Source: Thermococci archaeon (lineage in GTDB: Archaea; Methanobacteriota_B; Thermococci; Thermococcales; Thermococcaceae). From it: a DNA stretch of 6,984 nucleotides. Positions 1 to 5,432 of the stretch are shown here, piece by piece (the stretch's first letter is position 1; every line of letters begins with the position of its first letter). The DNA lies in the NCBI GenBank assembly GCA_003663535.1, contig QMUE01000069.1, forward strand, positions 1 through 6,984. The letters are read 5' to 3'. The notes under the pieces were generated by a model. It saw only the letters and a list, made by a program, of their open reading frames with translations. It did not search any database and was not told where the DNA came from. Made by a program: the position numbers and the translations under genes.

Positions 1-1044
1 GTTACCACAATAGAAGCTTTGAATTTAGACGAAGCTCTCAAAAAAGCACAAGAAGAGGATTACAACATGATAGTAGTTATTTCAAAGAATTTCTCTAAAG
101 CGATAGAGAGCAACCAAAAAGCTCAAGTTGAGATTTATGGAATAGTAAAGGGCATAAGTGGGGGAATGCGAGAATCGGTTAGTGAAGGTAGGGTTAATGC
201 CGTTTTAACTGTCATCAATGATTATCTTGCAAAATTGAAGATCCAGCAGAGTATAGAAGGGAACCCAGATGCTATTTTGAGACCAATAGATGCGAAGAGC
301 TATACCGTAATTAAAGGTCGCATTGTTCCCGTTCCGCCTTCTCTAGTGGCGAGCATCATAACTTCTCAGTCAATTTCAATGCCTCTCGTAATATTCGTGA
401 TGATAATCATAGTTGCACAGATGTCAGCTGGAAGCATGGCAATGGAGAAAGAAAATAAGACACTTGAGACTCTTTTAACCCTACCGGTGAAAAGAATAAC
501 GATAGTTGCTGGAAAAATGATTGGAACAGCTACCATAGGAATAATAGCGGCAGTAGCTTATATGATAGGTATGAGAAACTATCTTGGTAGCATGATGTCT
601 TCATCCGGCGAGATTGGAATTTCCCTCGAAGACCTTGGCTTAATTGCGACTCCACAAGGAGCGATTCTATTTGTCCTCATAATGTTCCTTGCAATCACGT
701 TCGCATTAAGCTTTGCAATGTTGCTTGCAGTCTTTGCAGAGGACACAAAAAGCGCAAACACTATTGTAAGTGCAGGTATAATGCCAATGGTATTTCCGAC
801 ATTTATATTAATGTTTGCGGATATAGAGACTCTCCCTCTGGCTATCAAATATATCCTACTTGCGCTACCATTTAGCCATCCAATATTGGCTTCAAGAGCT
901 ATGCTGATGGGCCAGTATTCCAGCATGTATGTTAGTGTACTGTATCTGGGAATACTAAGCACAGTGACTTTGCTTATAACTGCAAGATTCTTCACAACAG
1001 AAAAGCTCCTTACAGCAAAGCTTAGGTTCAGAAGGAAAAGGTAA
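1..1044 (+). CDS. ABC-2 type transporter permease, 3' part (5' end outside window)
   Basis: This is the membrane subunit of an ABC exporter; its ATPase partner is not in the window and would be expected just upstream. The frame is open from base 1 (V-T-T-I-E-A...), so the TTG at 19 is only the first possible start inside the window, not a credible one: no SD precedes it, and the family's N-terminal membrane helix is missing. Counting residues from that TTG, about 1-110 look like the soluble extracytoplasmic domain between TM1 and TM2. Hydrophobic segments follow at about 118-140, 163-185, 205-231, 238-267, 274-296 and 303-323. The stretch EKENKTLETLLTLPVKR (143-159), then GKMIG, is the cytoplasmic coupling motif typical of NatB-like/ABC-2 permeases after TM2. 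The C-terminus is basic (RFRRKR), fitting a cytoplasmic end. The substrate cannot be read from sequence; peptide, drug or Na+ export are all possible. The family call is secure and the role is not. Confidence 0.88.
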   Translation, partial: VTTIEALNLDEALKKAQEEDYNMIVVISKNFSKAIESNQKAQVEIYGIVKGISGGMRESVSEGRVNAVLTVINDYLAKLKIQQSIEGNPDAILRPIDAKSYTVIKGRIVPVPPSLVASIITSQSISMPLVIFVMIIIVAQMSAGSMAMEKENKTLETLLTLPVKRITIVAGKMIGTATIGIIAAVAYMIGMRNYLGSMMSSSGEIGISLEDLGLIATPQGAILFVLIMFLAITFALSFAMLLAVFAEDTKSANTIVSAGIMPMVFPTFILMFADIETLPLAIKYILLALPFSHPILASRAMLMGQYSSMYVSVLYLGILSTVTLLITARFFTTEKLLTAKLRFRRKR

Positions 1045-1061
1045 TCTTCATTTTAATTTTT
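1045..1061 (+). terminator. T-rich archaeal terminator between convergent genes
   Basis: Directly after the TAA at 1042-1044 the plus strand reads TCTTCATTTTAATTTTT, three T-runs with no hairpin. Archaeal RNA polymerase typically terminates on such T-tracts. It fills the 15-bp gap between the ABC permease and the convergent PiT permease, and the last bases overlap the latter's stop codon. On the minus strand the nearest T-rich stretch (complement of about 1028-1040) lies inside the 3' end of the ABC gene, so the two transcripts probably overlap slightly. Inference from sequence only. Confidence 0.5.
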
Positions 1062-2022
1062 AGAGTAGTCCAGTAATTTGGAACAATTTGAATATCCCAA
1101 GAGCTATTATGAGTGCAGTAGTAGGTGTAGCTATCCATCCAATGGCTATCTCCCTTATAATTCCTTTTTCCACTTTCATTCCACTTGCAATCCCAACACC
1201 TATAACTCCTCCTACAATGGCTTGGCTTGAACTTACAGGAAGACCGAAGATATTTGCTAAACTAACTGCTATGGCTGAGCCAAATTGGGCCGAGAATGCA
1301 GATATAGGCCCTAGGGACGTTATTTTTCTACCCACAGTGTATATAACAGCATAACTAAAGGTAAACGCTCCAAGGGCCAAACTAAGGGCGCCAAACATTC
1401 CAGCAGTTTTAGGGTCAAAGAACCCGGCTCCAACTAAAGGGCCTGTTGCGTTTGCAACTTCATTGGCTCCGAAATTAAAAGCCATGTAAGAGCCTCCAAG
1501 AACAGCAAGCCATTTATAAAGAAATTCAATTCTTCCTAGGCTCTTTATATCATTAACAAGTTTTCCATAGAATTTAAACAGAATAAGGGCAAAAAACGCT
1601 GCTAAAATTGGGGAAAATACCCAAGCACCAGCAATTTTAACAAGTGTTTCCCAGTTTATAGGAGCATTAGTTGCTATTCCTACTCCCACGACTCCACCAA
1701 CAATTGATTGAGTCGTTGAGACGGGAAGTCCTTTAATGGTAGCTATCGTTACCCATGCTCCCGCAGCAAGAAGGGCTATTATCGCGAGTTCTAATGATAA
1801 GTACTCTGGAGGGACAATCCCTTTTCCTACGGTTTTCATGACTTTTGATCCTTTTAAATAAGCTCCAAGCACCACGAATATTGTGATGGTAAGGGTTGCT
1901 TGTCGGAAACTCAATAGGCCTGCACCTACAGCAGTGCCCATAGCATTCGCACTATCGTTGGCTCCAATGTTCCAAGCAATGTAAAAGCCTATTGCGATTG
2001 CTGCTAAGATTAGTGTCTCCAT
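1060..2022 (-). CDS. pitA: PiT-family inorganic phosphate permease
   Basis: A low-affinity inorganic phosphate transporter of the PiT (SLC20-like) family, driven by H+ or Na+ symport, 320 aa, in the cytoplasmic membrane. The family's inverted duplication is plain. The first half carries GANDSAN (residues 20-26) and GLPVSTTQSIVGG (98-110). The second half repeats them as GANEVAN (185-191) and GLPVSSSQAIVGG (260-272). Around ten hydrophobic segments span the protein, with a short charged central loop at about 150-170 (FYGKLVNDIKSLGRIE) in place of the long loop of larger homologues. The start at 2022 is supported by GAGGTG at complement 2030-2035, 7 nt before the ATG. No PhoU-like/DUF47 gene, a common companion of archaeal pit genes, lies directly downstream, where the ABC permease converges, or upstream, where porG diverges. 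Sulfate permeases of the same superfamily are an alternative, but the GANDxAN signatures favour phosphate. Confidence 0.93.
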   Translation of the reverse strand: METLILAAIAIGFYIAWNIGANDSANAMGTAVGAGLLSFRQATLTITIFVVLGAYLKGSKVMKTVGKGIVPPEYLSLELAIIALLAAGAWVTIATIKGLPVSTTQSIVGGVVGVGIATNAPINWETLVKIAGAWVFSPILAAFFALILFKFYGKLVNDIKSLGRIEFLYKWLAVLGGSYMAFNFGANEVANATGPLVGAGFFDPKTAGMFGALSLALGAFTFSYAVIYTVGRKITSLGPISAFSAQFGSAIAVSLANIFGLPVSSSQAIVGGVIGVGIASGMKVEKGIIREIAIGWIATPTTALIIALGIFKLFQITGLL

Positions 2023-2060
2023 GAGATCCCACCTCTTGCTTATTATGTAGGCTGTATGGT

Positions 2061-2077
2061 TATTTTAAATTAAAAAG
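2061..2077 (-). promoter_or_regulatory. Probable TATA element of pitA
   Basis: On the minus strand this stretch reads as an A/T block ending TTTAAAATA (complement of 2061-2069). Archaeal start sites usually fall about 25 nt downstream of the TATA centre, here near 2040. That gives a leader of about 18 nt that still includes the GAGGTG at 2030-2035. The expected purine-rich BRE just upstream is poor, so the assignment is tentative. Confidence 0.4.
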
Positions 2078-2191
2078 TTAGCTTTCTCGTCACTTAGGTT
2101 TTTTGATAATTTTAGTCATTATAGAAAATATGGAGGAAAGTTAATCTTCTTTACAAATATAAAGACAGACTTTGTGTCTCTTGGTGTATCA

Positions 2192-2206
2192 GTTTATTCA
2201 TTAAAC
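2192..2206. repeat. Short palindrome GTTTA-N5-TAAAC
   Basis: Perfect 5-nt arms around a TTCAT spacer, mid-intergenic. It abuts a TATA-like ACATATAAAT (2205-2214). On the minus strand that element reads TTTATATG (complement of 2206-2213), and the palindrome would then sit between TATA and start site, a usual position for archaeal repressors. No known regulator motif is recognised. Confidence 0.3.
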
Positions 2207-2262
2207 ATATAAATTGTTCACTTTTACTCAAAGACACATGTCGAAAATAGCCTCTTGTCATA

Positions 2263-2278
2263 CCGAAAACTAAATAAA
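2263..2278 (+). promoter_or_regulatory. BRE/TATA promoter of the porG-vorDAB(-porDAB) operon
   Basis: CCGAAAAC (2263-2270) followed by TAAATAAA (2271-2278) fits the Pyrococcus-type BRE plus TATA box. Transcription would start about 25 nt downstream, near 2297-2303. The leader would then be about 20-27 nt and contain the SD at 2311-2315. It is the best promoter in the window, as expected for genes of central metabolism. Start position inferred, not seen. Confidence 0.65.
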
Positions 2279-2310
2279 TGCGATGACTAAAATGATAATG
2301 ATAAAACTTG

Positions 2311-2315
2311 GGAGG
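2311..2315 (+). promoter_or_regulatory. Shine-Dalgarno of porG, decides between two ATGs
   Basis: GGAGG lies 5 nt before an ATG at 2321 and 8 nt before a second in-frame ATG at 2324. In the other genes here the GAGG core stands 7-9 nt before the start, so the spacing favours 2324. That start also gives the family N-terminus M-I-E-I-R-F-H-G. Confidence 0.6.
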
Positions 2316-2323
2316 AAGAGATG

Positions 2324-2881
2324 ATGATAGAGATTCGTTTTCACGGTAGGGGTGGACAAGGTGCAGTTACAGCTGCAAACATCTTGGCAGAGGGAGCATT
2401 CTTAGAAGGCAAATATGTACAGGCATTTCCATTCTTTGGGGTTGAAAGAAGAGGAGCTCCAGTTACAGCATTTACAAGAATAGATGAAAAGCCCATTAGA
2501 ATTAAGACCCAAATCTATGAGCCAGATGTAGTGGTTGTTCTTGATCCTTCCCTCTTGGACACAGTTGATGTAACTGCTGGTCTTAAGGAGGGTGGAATGG
2601 TAATTGTAAACACTGAAAAGACCAAGGAAGAGGTCCTTGAGAAACTTAAAAAGAAACCAGCTAAGTTGACCCTTGTTGATGCTACTACAATAGCTTTAGA
2701 GATTCTTGGATTGCCAATTACAAACACTTCAATCCTCGGTGCAGTTGCAAAGGCCACAGGAATTGTTAAGATTGAAAGTGTAGAGGAAGCTATCAAAGAG
2801 ACATTCTCTGGAGAACTTGGAGAAAAGAACGCTAAGGCTGCAAGAGAAGCTTTCGAAAAGACTGTTGTTTATGAACTTTAA
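2324..2881 (+). CDS. porG: Pyruvate/2-ketoisovalerate ferredoxin oxidoreductase, shared gamma subunit
   Basis: Gamma subunit (POR family, pyruvate ferredoxin/flavodoxin oxidoreductase catalytic domain) of 185 aa. In Thermococcales it is part of both the pyruvate (POR) and the 2-ketoisovalerate (VOR) ferredoxin oxidoreductases in the cytoplasm. It is one domain from end to end: the glycine-rich [13 protein letters not shown] near the N-terminus (residues 7-19), [16 protein letters not shown] (35-50), a central beta strand [10 protein letters not shown] (69-78), and [10 protein letters not shown] (131-140). No cysteine is present, as expected for a subunit without an Fe-S cluster. The start at 2324 is chosen on SD spacing and the family N-terminus; starting at 2321 would add one methionine. 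It is the first gene after the operon promoter and the only gamma gene in the window, followed after 40 nt by vorD. The sequence closely resembles the Pyrococcus furiosus protein as I remember it (not aligned here). Confidence 0.97.
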
Positions 2882-2910
2882 TTTTTCCTTCCTTTAAAAT
2901 CCATTTAAGG
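2882..2910 (+). terminator. T-rich spacer with hairpin potential between porG and vorD
   Basis: The gap after porG begins TTTTT CCTTCC TTT, a possible weak termination or pause site. CCTT-T-AAA (2891-2898) can then pair with TTTAAGG (2904-2910), a 7-bp stem with one bulged T around a five-base loop. The 3' arm includes the first two G of the vorD SD (2909-2914). A partial terminator here would raise porG transcript over vorDAB, useful because gamma serves two enzymes. A 7-bp AU-rich stem is unlikely to be stable at the growth temperature of a hyperthermophile. Confidence 0.3.
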
Positions 2911-2914
2911 GGTG
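2909..2914 (+). promoter_or_regulatory. Shine-Dalgarno supporting the TTG start of vorD
   Basis: GGGGTG ends 7 nt before TTG 2922, the same spacing as the GAGGTG sites of neighbouring genes. No ATG or GTG in this frame lies nearby. The first internal ATG (codon 16) has no SD and would remove residues typical of the family N-terminus. Confidence 0.75.
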
Positions 2915-2921
2915 AATTATC

Positions 2922-3239
2922 TTGAATACTCTATTCAGGGAGAAGAAGGCAAATGCAAAAAAAATCATGTTTAAATCTATTGATGGATATCCAGAAGTGC
3001 CAATAACACTTGGAACTACACTTTCAAATTTCACTGGAGACTGGAGAAATTTCATGCCAGTTGTAGATGAAAGCAAATGTATAAAGTGCTATATTTGCTG
3101 GAAGTTCTGTCCAGAGCCAGCAATCTACATTAAGGAAGATGGATACATTGCAGTAGACTACGACTATTGTAAAGGCTGTGGCGTTTGTGCAAATGAATGC
3201 CCAACTAAGGCAATAACCATGGTAAGAGAAGAAAAGTGA
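2922..3239 (+). CDS. vorD: 2-ketoisovalerate ferredoxin oxidoreductase, delta (2x[4Fe-4S]) subunit
   Basis: A 105-aa ferredoxin-like delta subunit of VOR. It carries electrons from the cluster near the thiamine diphosphate site in VorB out to soluble ferredoxin. Two cluster motifs are intact: C53-x2-C56-x2-C59-x3-C63-P (CIKCYICWKFCP) and C83-x2-C86-x2-C89-x3-C93-P (CKGCGVCANECP). The eight cysteines fit two [4Fe-4S] clusters. Residues 1-50 form a non-ferredoxin N-terminal arm with GDWRNFMPV just before the first motif, also present in PorD. The gene starts with TTG, accepted because GGGGTG stands 7 nt upstream and M-N-T-L-F matches the known P. furiosus VorD N-terminus. Its TGA stop is part of the vorA ribosome-binding site. 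Assignment to VOR rather than POR rests on position and similarity, since the two delta subunits are close paralogues. Confidence 0.95.
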   Translation: MNTLFREKKANAKKIMFKSIDGYPEVPITLGTTLSNFTGDWRNFMPVVDESKCIKCYICWKFCPEPAIYIKEDGYIAVDYDYCKGCGVCANECPTKAITMVREEK

Positions 3240-3243
3240 GGTG
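3238..3243 (+). promoter_or_regulatory. vorA Shine-Dalgarno overlapping the vorD stop
   Basis: GAGGTG begins inside the vorD TGA (3237-3239) and ends 5 nt before the vorA ATG at 3249. Ribosomes finishing vorD sit on the vorA initiation site, so translation of the two is probably coupled. Confidence 0.75.
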
Positions 3244-3248
3244 ATACA

Positions 3249-4430
3249 ATGCCCAAGAAAGTTATAAGTGGTAATTATGCGGCTGCTTATGCTACCAAAC
3301 ATGCGAGAGTTGAGGTTGTAGCCGCTTATCCCATTACACCTCAAACTTCAATTATTGAGAAGATAGCTGAGTTTATAGCTAATGGAGAAGTTGAGAATCT
3401 TGAATATGTGCCAGTTGAGAGTGAGCACTCTGCAATGGCTGCTTGTATAGGTGCATCAGCAACTGGAGCAAGGACTTTCACAGCTACATCAGCCCAAGGT
3501 CTCGCTTTAATGCACGAGATGCTTCACTGGGCCGCTGGAGCAAGACTTCCCGTAGTTATGGTTGACGTTAACAGGGCAATGGCACCACCATGGAGCGTTT
3601 GGGATGACCAGACTGATTCTCTAGCTCAAAGAGATACTGGATGGCTTCAATTCTACGCTGAAAATAATCAGGAAGTATATGATGGTGTTTTAATGGCATT
3701 CAAAATTGGCGAACATGAGAAGGTTAATCTTCCAGTGATGATTATTGAAAGTGCTTTTATCCTTAGTCACACTTATGATGTAGTTGACATGCTAGAGCAG
3801 GAAGAAGTAGATGAGTTCCTTCCACCAAGAAAGCCACTGTATTCATTGACAGACTTTGATAACCCATTCTCCATTGGTGCATTAGGGACGCCTGCTGACT
3901 ATTATGAATTTAGGTATAAAATTGCAAAAGCCATGGAAGAGGCCAAGAAAATCATCAAGGAAGTAGGCAAAGAATTTGGAGAGAAATTTGGAAGAGATTA
4001 CAGTCAAATGATAGAACTCTACAAGACTGACGACGCTGATATAGTCTTCATGGGAATGGGTTCACTTATGGGTACAGTAAAAGAGGCTGTTGATATTCTT
4101 AGAAGTGAAGGGTACAAAGTTGGTGCTGCAAAAGTAAGATGGTTCAGGCCATTCCCAAGAGAAGAGCTTTATGAACTAGCCAAGAGTGTACAAGGAATCG
4201 CAGTGCTTGATAGGAACTTCTCATTCGGACAGGAGGGAATTCTCTTCAACGAAGCTAAAGGTATTCTCTACAACACTGATGCAAAGCCAATAATGAAAAA
4301 CTACATCGTTGGTCTTGGGGGAAGAGACTTAACAGTAAACGATGTGAGAAAAATTGCTAACAACATGAAAAAGATAATTGAAAAGGGTGAGCTTGATAAA
4401 GAAATTGACTGGTACCATTTGAAGAGGTGA
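3249..4430 (+). CDS. vorA: 2-ketoisovalerate ferredoxin oxidoreductase, alpha subunit
   Basis: Alpha subunit of VOR, 393 aa. With VorB it forms the thiamine diphosphate active site that oxidatively decarboxylates branched-chain 2-ketoacids (from valine, leucine and isoleucine) to acyl-CoA. The N-terminal pyrimidine-binding domain (about 1-230) has YPITPQT (27-33), VESEHSA (56-62, with the conserved glutamate E59 expected near the cofactor), ATSAQGLALM (79-88) and DTGWLQFYAENNQE (129-142). The C-terminal transketolase-like domain II (about 255-393) has DADIVFMGMGSLMGT (262-276), KVRWFRPFPREEL (295-307) and GLGGRD (355-360). The ATG at 3249 is set by GAGGTG overlapping the vorD stop. The stop TGA lies in the vorB SD. 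PorA, its paralogue 2.5 kb downstream, shares every motif. The VOR label comes from cluster order and similarity, because substrate preference cannot be read from these motifs alone. Confidence 0.95.
   Translation: MPKKVISGNYAAAYATKHARVEVVAAYPITPQTSIIEKIAEFIANGEVENLEYVPVESEHSAMAACIGASATGARTFTATSAQGLALMHEMLHWAAGARLPVVMVDVNRAMAPPWSVWDDQTDSLAQRDTGWLQFYAENNQEVYDGVLMAFKIGEHEKVNLPVMIIESAFILSHTYDVVDMLEQEEVDEFLPPRKPLYSLTDFDNPFSIGALGTPADYYEFRYKIAKAMEEAKKIIKEVGKEFGEKFGRDYSQMIELYKTDDADIVFMGMGSLMGTVKEAVDILRSEGYKVGAAKVRWFRPFPREELYELAKSVQGIAVLDRNFSFGQEGILFNEAKGILYNTDAKPIMKNYIVGLGGRDLTVNDVRKIANNMKKIIEKGELDKEIDWYHLKR
4424..4430 (+). promoter_or_regulatory. vorB Shine-Dalgarno inside the vorA stop
   Basis: GAGGTGA spans the last codons and the TGA stop of vorA, and ends 5 nt before ATG 4436. 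The in-frame GTG at 4427 is part of this SD and cannot itself be the start: nothing resembling an SD precedes it at the right distance. Confidence 0.8.
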
Positions 4431-4435
4431 AAACG

Positions 4436-5371
4436 ATGGAACTTCCTGCTGATGTGAAAAAGAGGTTAACACTTCCTGCTGAGGAGCACTTTTATGCTGG
4501 ACACACAGCTTGTCAAGGATGCGGTGCAGCTCTGGGATTGAGATACGTTCTTAAGGTATATGGAAATAAGACAATATTTACAATTCCAGCCTGTTGTTCG
4601 ACAATCATAGCTGGCCCATGGCCTTACTCCGCTTTCAACGCTCCCCTGTTCCACACAGCTTTTGAAACCACAGGTGCAGTAATAGGGGGAATTGAAGCTG
4701 CTCTGAAAGCAAAAGGATACAAAGTTAAGGGCGAAGATGGTGTAATGGTCGTTGGATGGGCCGGAGATGGTGGTACAGCGGATATTGGTCTCCAGGCATT
4801 AAGTGGGTTCCTTGAAAGGGGCCACGATGGATTGTACATCATGTATGATAATGAGGCTTACATGAACACTGGTATTCAGAGGTCTTCATCAACACCATAC
4901 GGAGCATGGACAACCAATACCCCTGGTGGAAAGAAGCGCTTCCTTGAGAGAAAGCCAAAGAAGAAGGTTATTGACATAGTTATAGCCCACAAGCCAGCTT
5001 ATGCCGCAACTGCTAGCGTTGCATACCCAGAAGACTTTATGAGGAAGCTCAAAAAGGCCAAGGCAATTAAAGGGCCTTCATTCATTCAGCTCTTTGCACC
5101 CTGTCCAACGGGATGGAGAAGCCCAACGGACAAAACCATTGAGCTTGCTCGCTTAGCAGTCCAGACAGCATACTTCCCACTCTTCGAATACGAAAACGGA
5201 AAATACAAGCTAAACATGCCCTCGCCCAAGAAGGAGCCAAAGCCTCTTGAAGAGTACCTCAAGCTCCAGGGAAGATTTAAGTACATGACAAAGGAAGACA
5301 TGGAAATACTCCAAGAATGGGTGCTCAAGGAATGGGAAGAGCTTAAGAAGAAGGCCGAGATCTTCGGCTGA
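4436..5371 (+). CDS. vorB: 2-ketoisovalerate ferredoxin oxidoreductase, beta (TPP-binding) subunit
   Basis: Beta subunit of VOR, 311 aa from ATG 4436. It binds the diphosphate end of thiamine diphosphate via Mg2+ and the [4Fe-4S] cluster nearest the active site. The TPP motif runs from GDGG (110-113) to MYDNEAYMNTG (136-146). The cluster ligands expected for the family are C26 and C29 (ACQGCGA), C53 or C54 (PACCSTI) and C223 (APCPTGW); the extra adjacent cysteine at 53/54 leaves one position ambiguous. GIQRSSSTPYGAWTTNTPGG (146-165) is the hallmark stretch after the TPP motif. A longer frame opens at GTG 4427, but that codon is inside the SD. Near the N-terminus the DNA repeats 12 nt exactly (4441-4452 and 4471-4482), giving LPAD and LPAE. 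From about 4920 onward codons look more C-ending, with CGC for arginine, than earlier in the operon. The last gene of the vor module, it is followed by a T-rich spacer. Confidence 0.96.
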   Translation: MELPADVKKRLTLPAEEHFYAGHTACQGCGAALGLRYVLKVYGNKTIFTIPACCSTIIAGPWPYSAFNAPLFHTAFETTGAVIGGIEAALKAKGYKVKGEDGVMVVGWAGDGGTADIGLQALSGFLERGHDGLYIMYDNEAYMNTGIQRSSSTPYGAWTTNTPGGKKRFLERKPKKKVIDIVIAHKPAYAATASVAYPEDFMRKLKKAKAIKGPSFIQLFAPCPTGWRSPTDKTIELARLAVQTAYFPLFEYENGKYKLNMPSPKKEPKPLEEYLKLQGRFKYMTKEDMEILQEWVLKEWEELKKKAEIFG

Positions 5372-5391
5372 TTTTTAAATTTTTATAAAAG
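5372..5391 (+). promoter_or_regulatory. Combined T-tract terminator and TATA element before porDAB
   Basis: After the vorB TGA come two T5 runs (5372-5376, 5380-5384). The second merges into TTATAAAA (5383-5390), a good archaeal TATA box. A start about 25 nt downstream (about 5408-5414) would leave a leader of about 20 nt containing the porD SD at 5421-5426. The same bases could terminate vorDAB messages. This is the widest gap (61 nt to the porD ATG) in the cluster, compared with 5-40 nt elsewhere. There is no strong BRE, so promoter activity is inferred. Confidence 0.5.
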
Positions 5392-5420
5392 ATTTGGGGA
5401 AAATAGAGTGTAAGTCATTT

Positions 5421-5426
5421 GAGGTG
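5421..5426 (+). promoter_or_regulatory. Shine-Dalgarno fixing the porD start at 5433
   Basis: GAGGTG ends 6 nt before ATG 5433. The longer frame from TTG 5394 would add 13 residues, has no SD, and would swallow this site and the leader. The out-of-frame ATG at 5429 runs only nine codons and is ignored. Confidence 0.85.
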
Positions 5427-5432
5427 GTATGT

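Larger units (their letters stand above)
2109..2293. repeat. Exact 11-nt inverted pair spanning the pitA-porG region
   Basis: ATTTTAGTCAT at 2109-2119 is the exact reverse complement of ATGACTAAAAT at 2283-2293; the arms are 163 nt apart. The right copy lies between the porG TATA box and its SD, overlapping the expected transcription start zone. The left copy lies about 40 nt upstream of the proposed pitA TATA. Such placement would suit a regulator binding both divergent promoters, but short AT-rich matches also arise by chance. Confidence 0.4.
2023..2320. other. Divergent intergenic region between pitA and porG
   Basis: About 300 bp of AT-rich DNA without a credible coding frame. It carries the promoters of the two divergent genes at its edges, plus a middle section (about 2100-2260) with several short inverted repeats: ATTTTAGTCAT at 2109-2119 matched in reverse complement at 2283-2293, GTTTA-N5-TAAAC at 2192-2206, AGACA-N7-TGTCT at 2163-2179, and TGTGTCT (2173-2179) with AGACACA (2232-2238). 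A second TATA-like element (ACATATAAAT at 2205-2214) is usable on either strand. I see no tRNA, C/D box RNA, or match to the Thermococcales glycolytic motif TATCAC-N5-GTGATA. Confidence 0.7.

Noticed and set aside
579..995. Minus-strand frame of 138 codons inside the ABC permease
   Set aside because: The plus-strand protein has clear membrane helices and the ABC-2 coupling motif; the opposite frame shows no family features and no SD.
2023..2320. Thermococcales glycolytic motif (TATCAC-N5-GTGATA) or SurR-type GTT-N3-AAC site
   Set aside because: Looked for in the intergenic region; neither consensus is present. GTTTA-N5-TAAAC has a different half-site and spacing.
2321..2327. ATGATGA resembling the C box of an archaeal C/D box RNA
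   Set aside because: No D box (CTGA) or C'/D' pair follows within the usual 50-70 nt, and the bases are the start of porG.
2893..2900. TTTAAAAT as an internal promoter for vorDAB
   Set aside because: A start about 25 nt downstream would fall near 2920, after the vorD SD, giving a leaderless message that discards a good SD; there is no BRE either.
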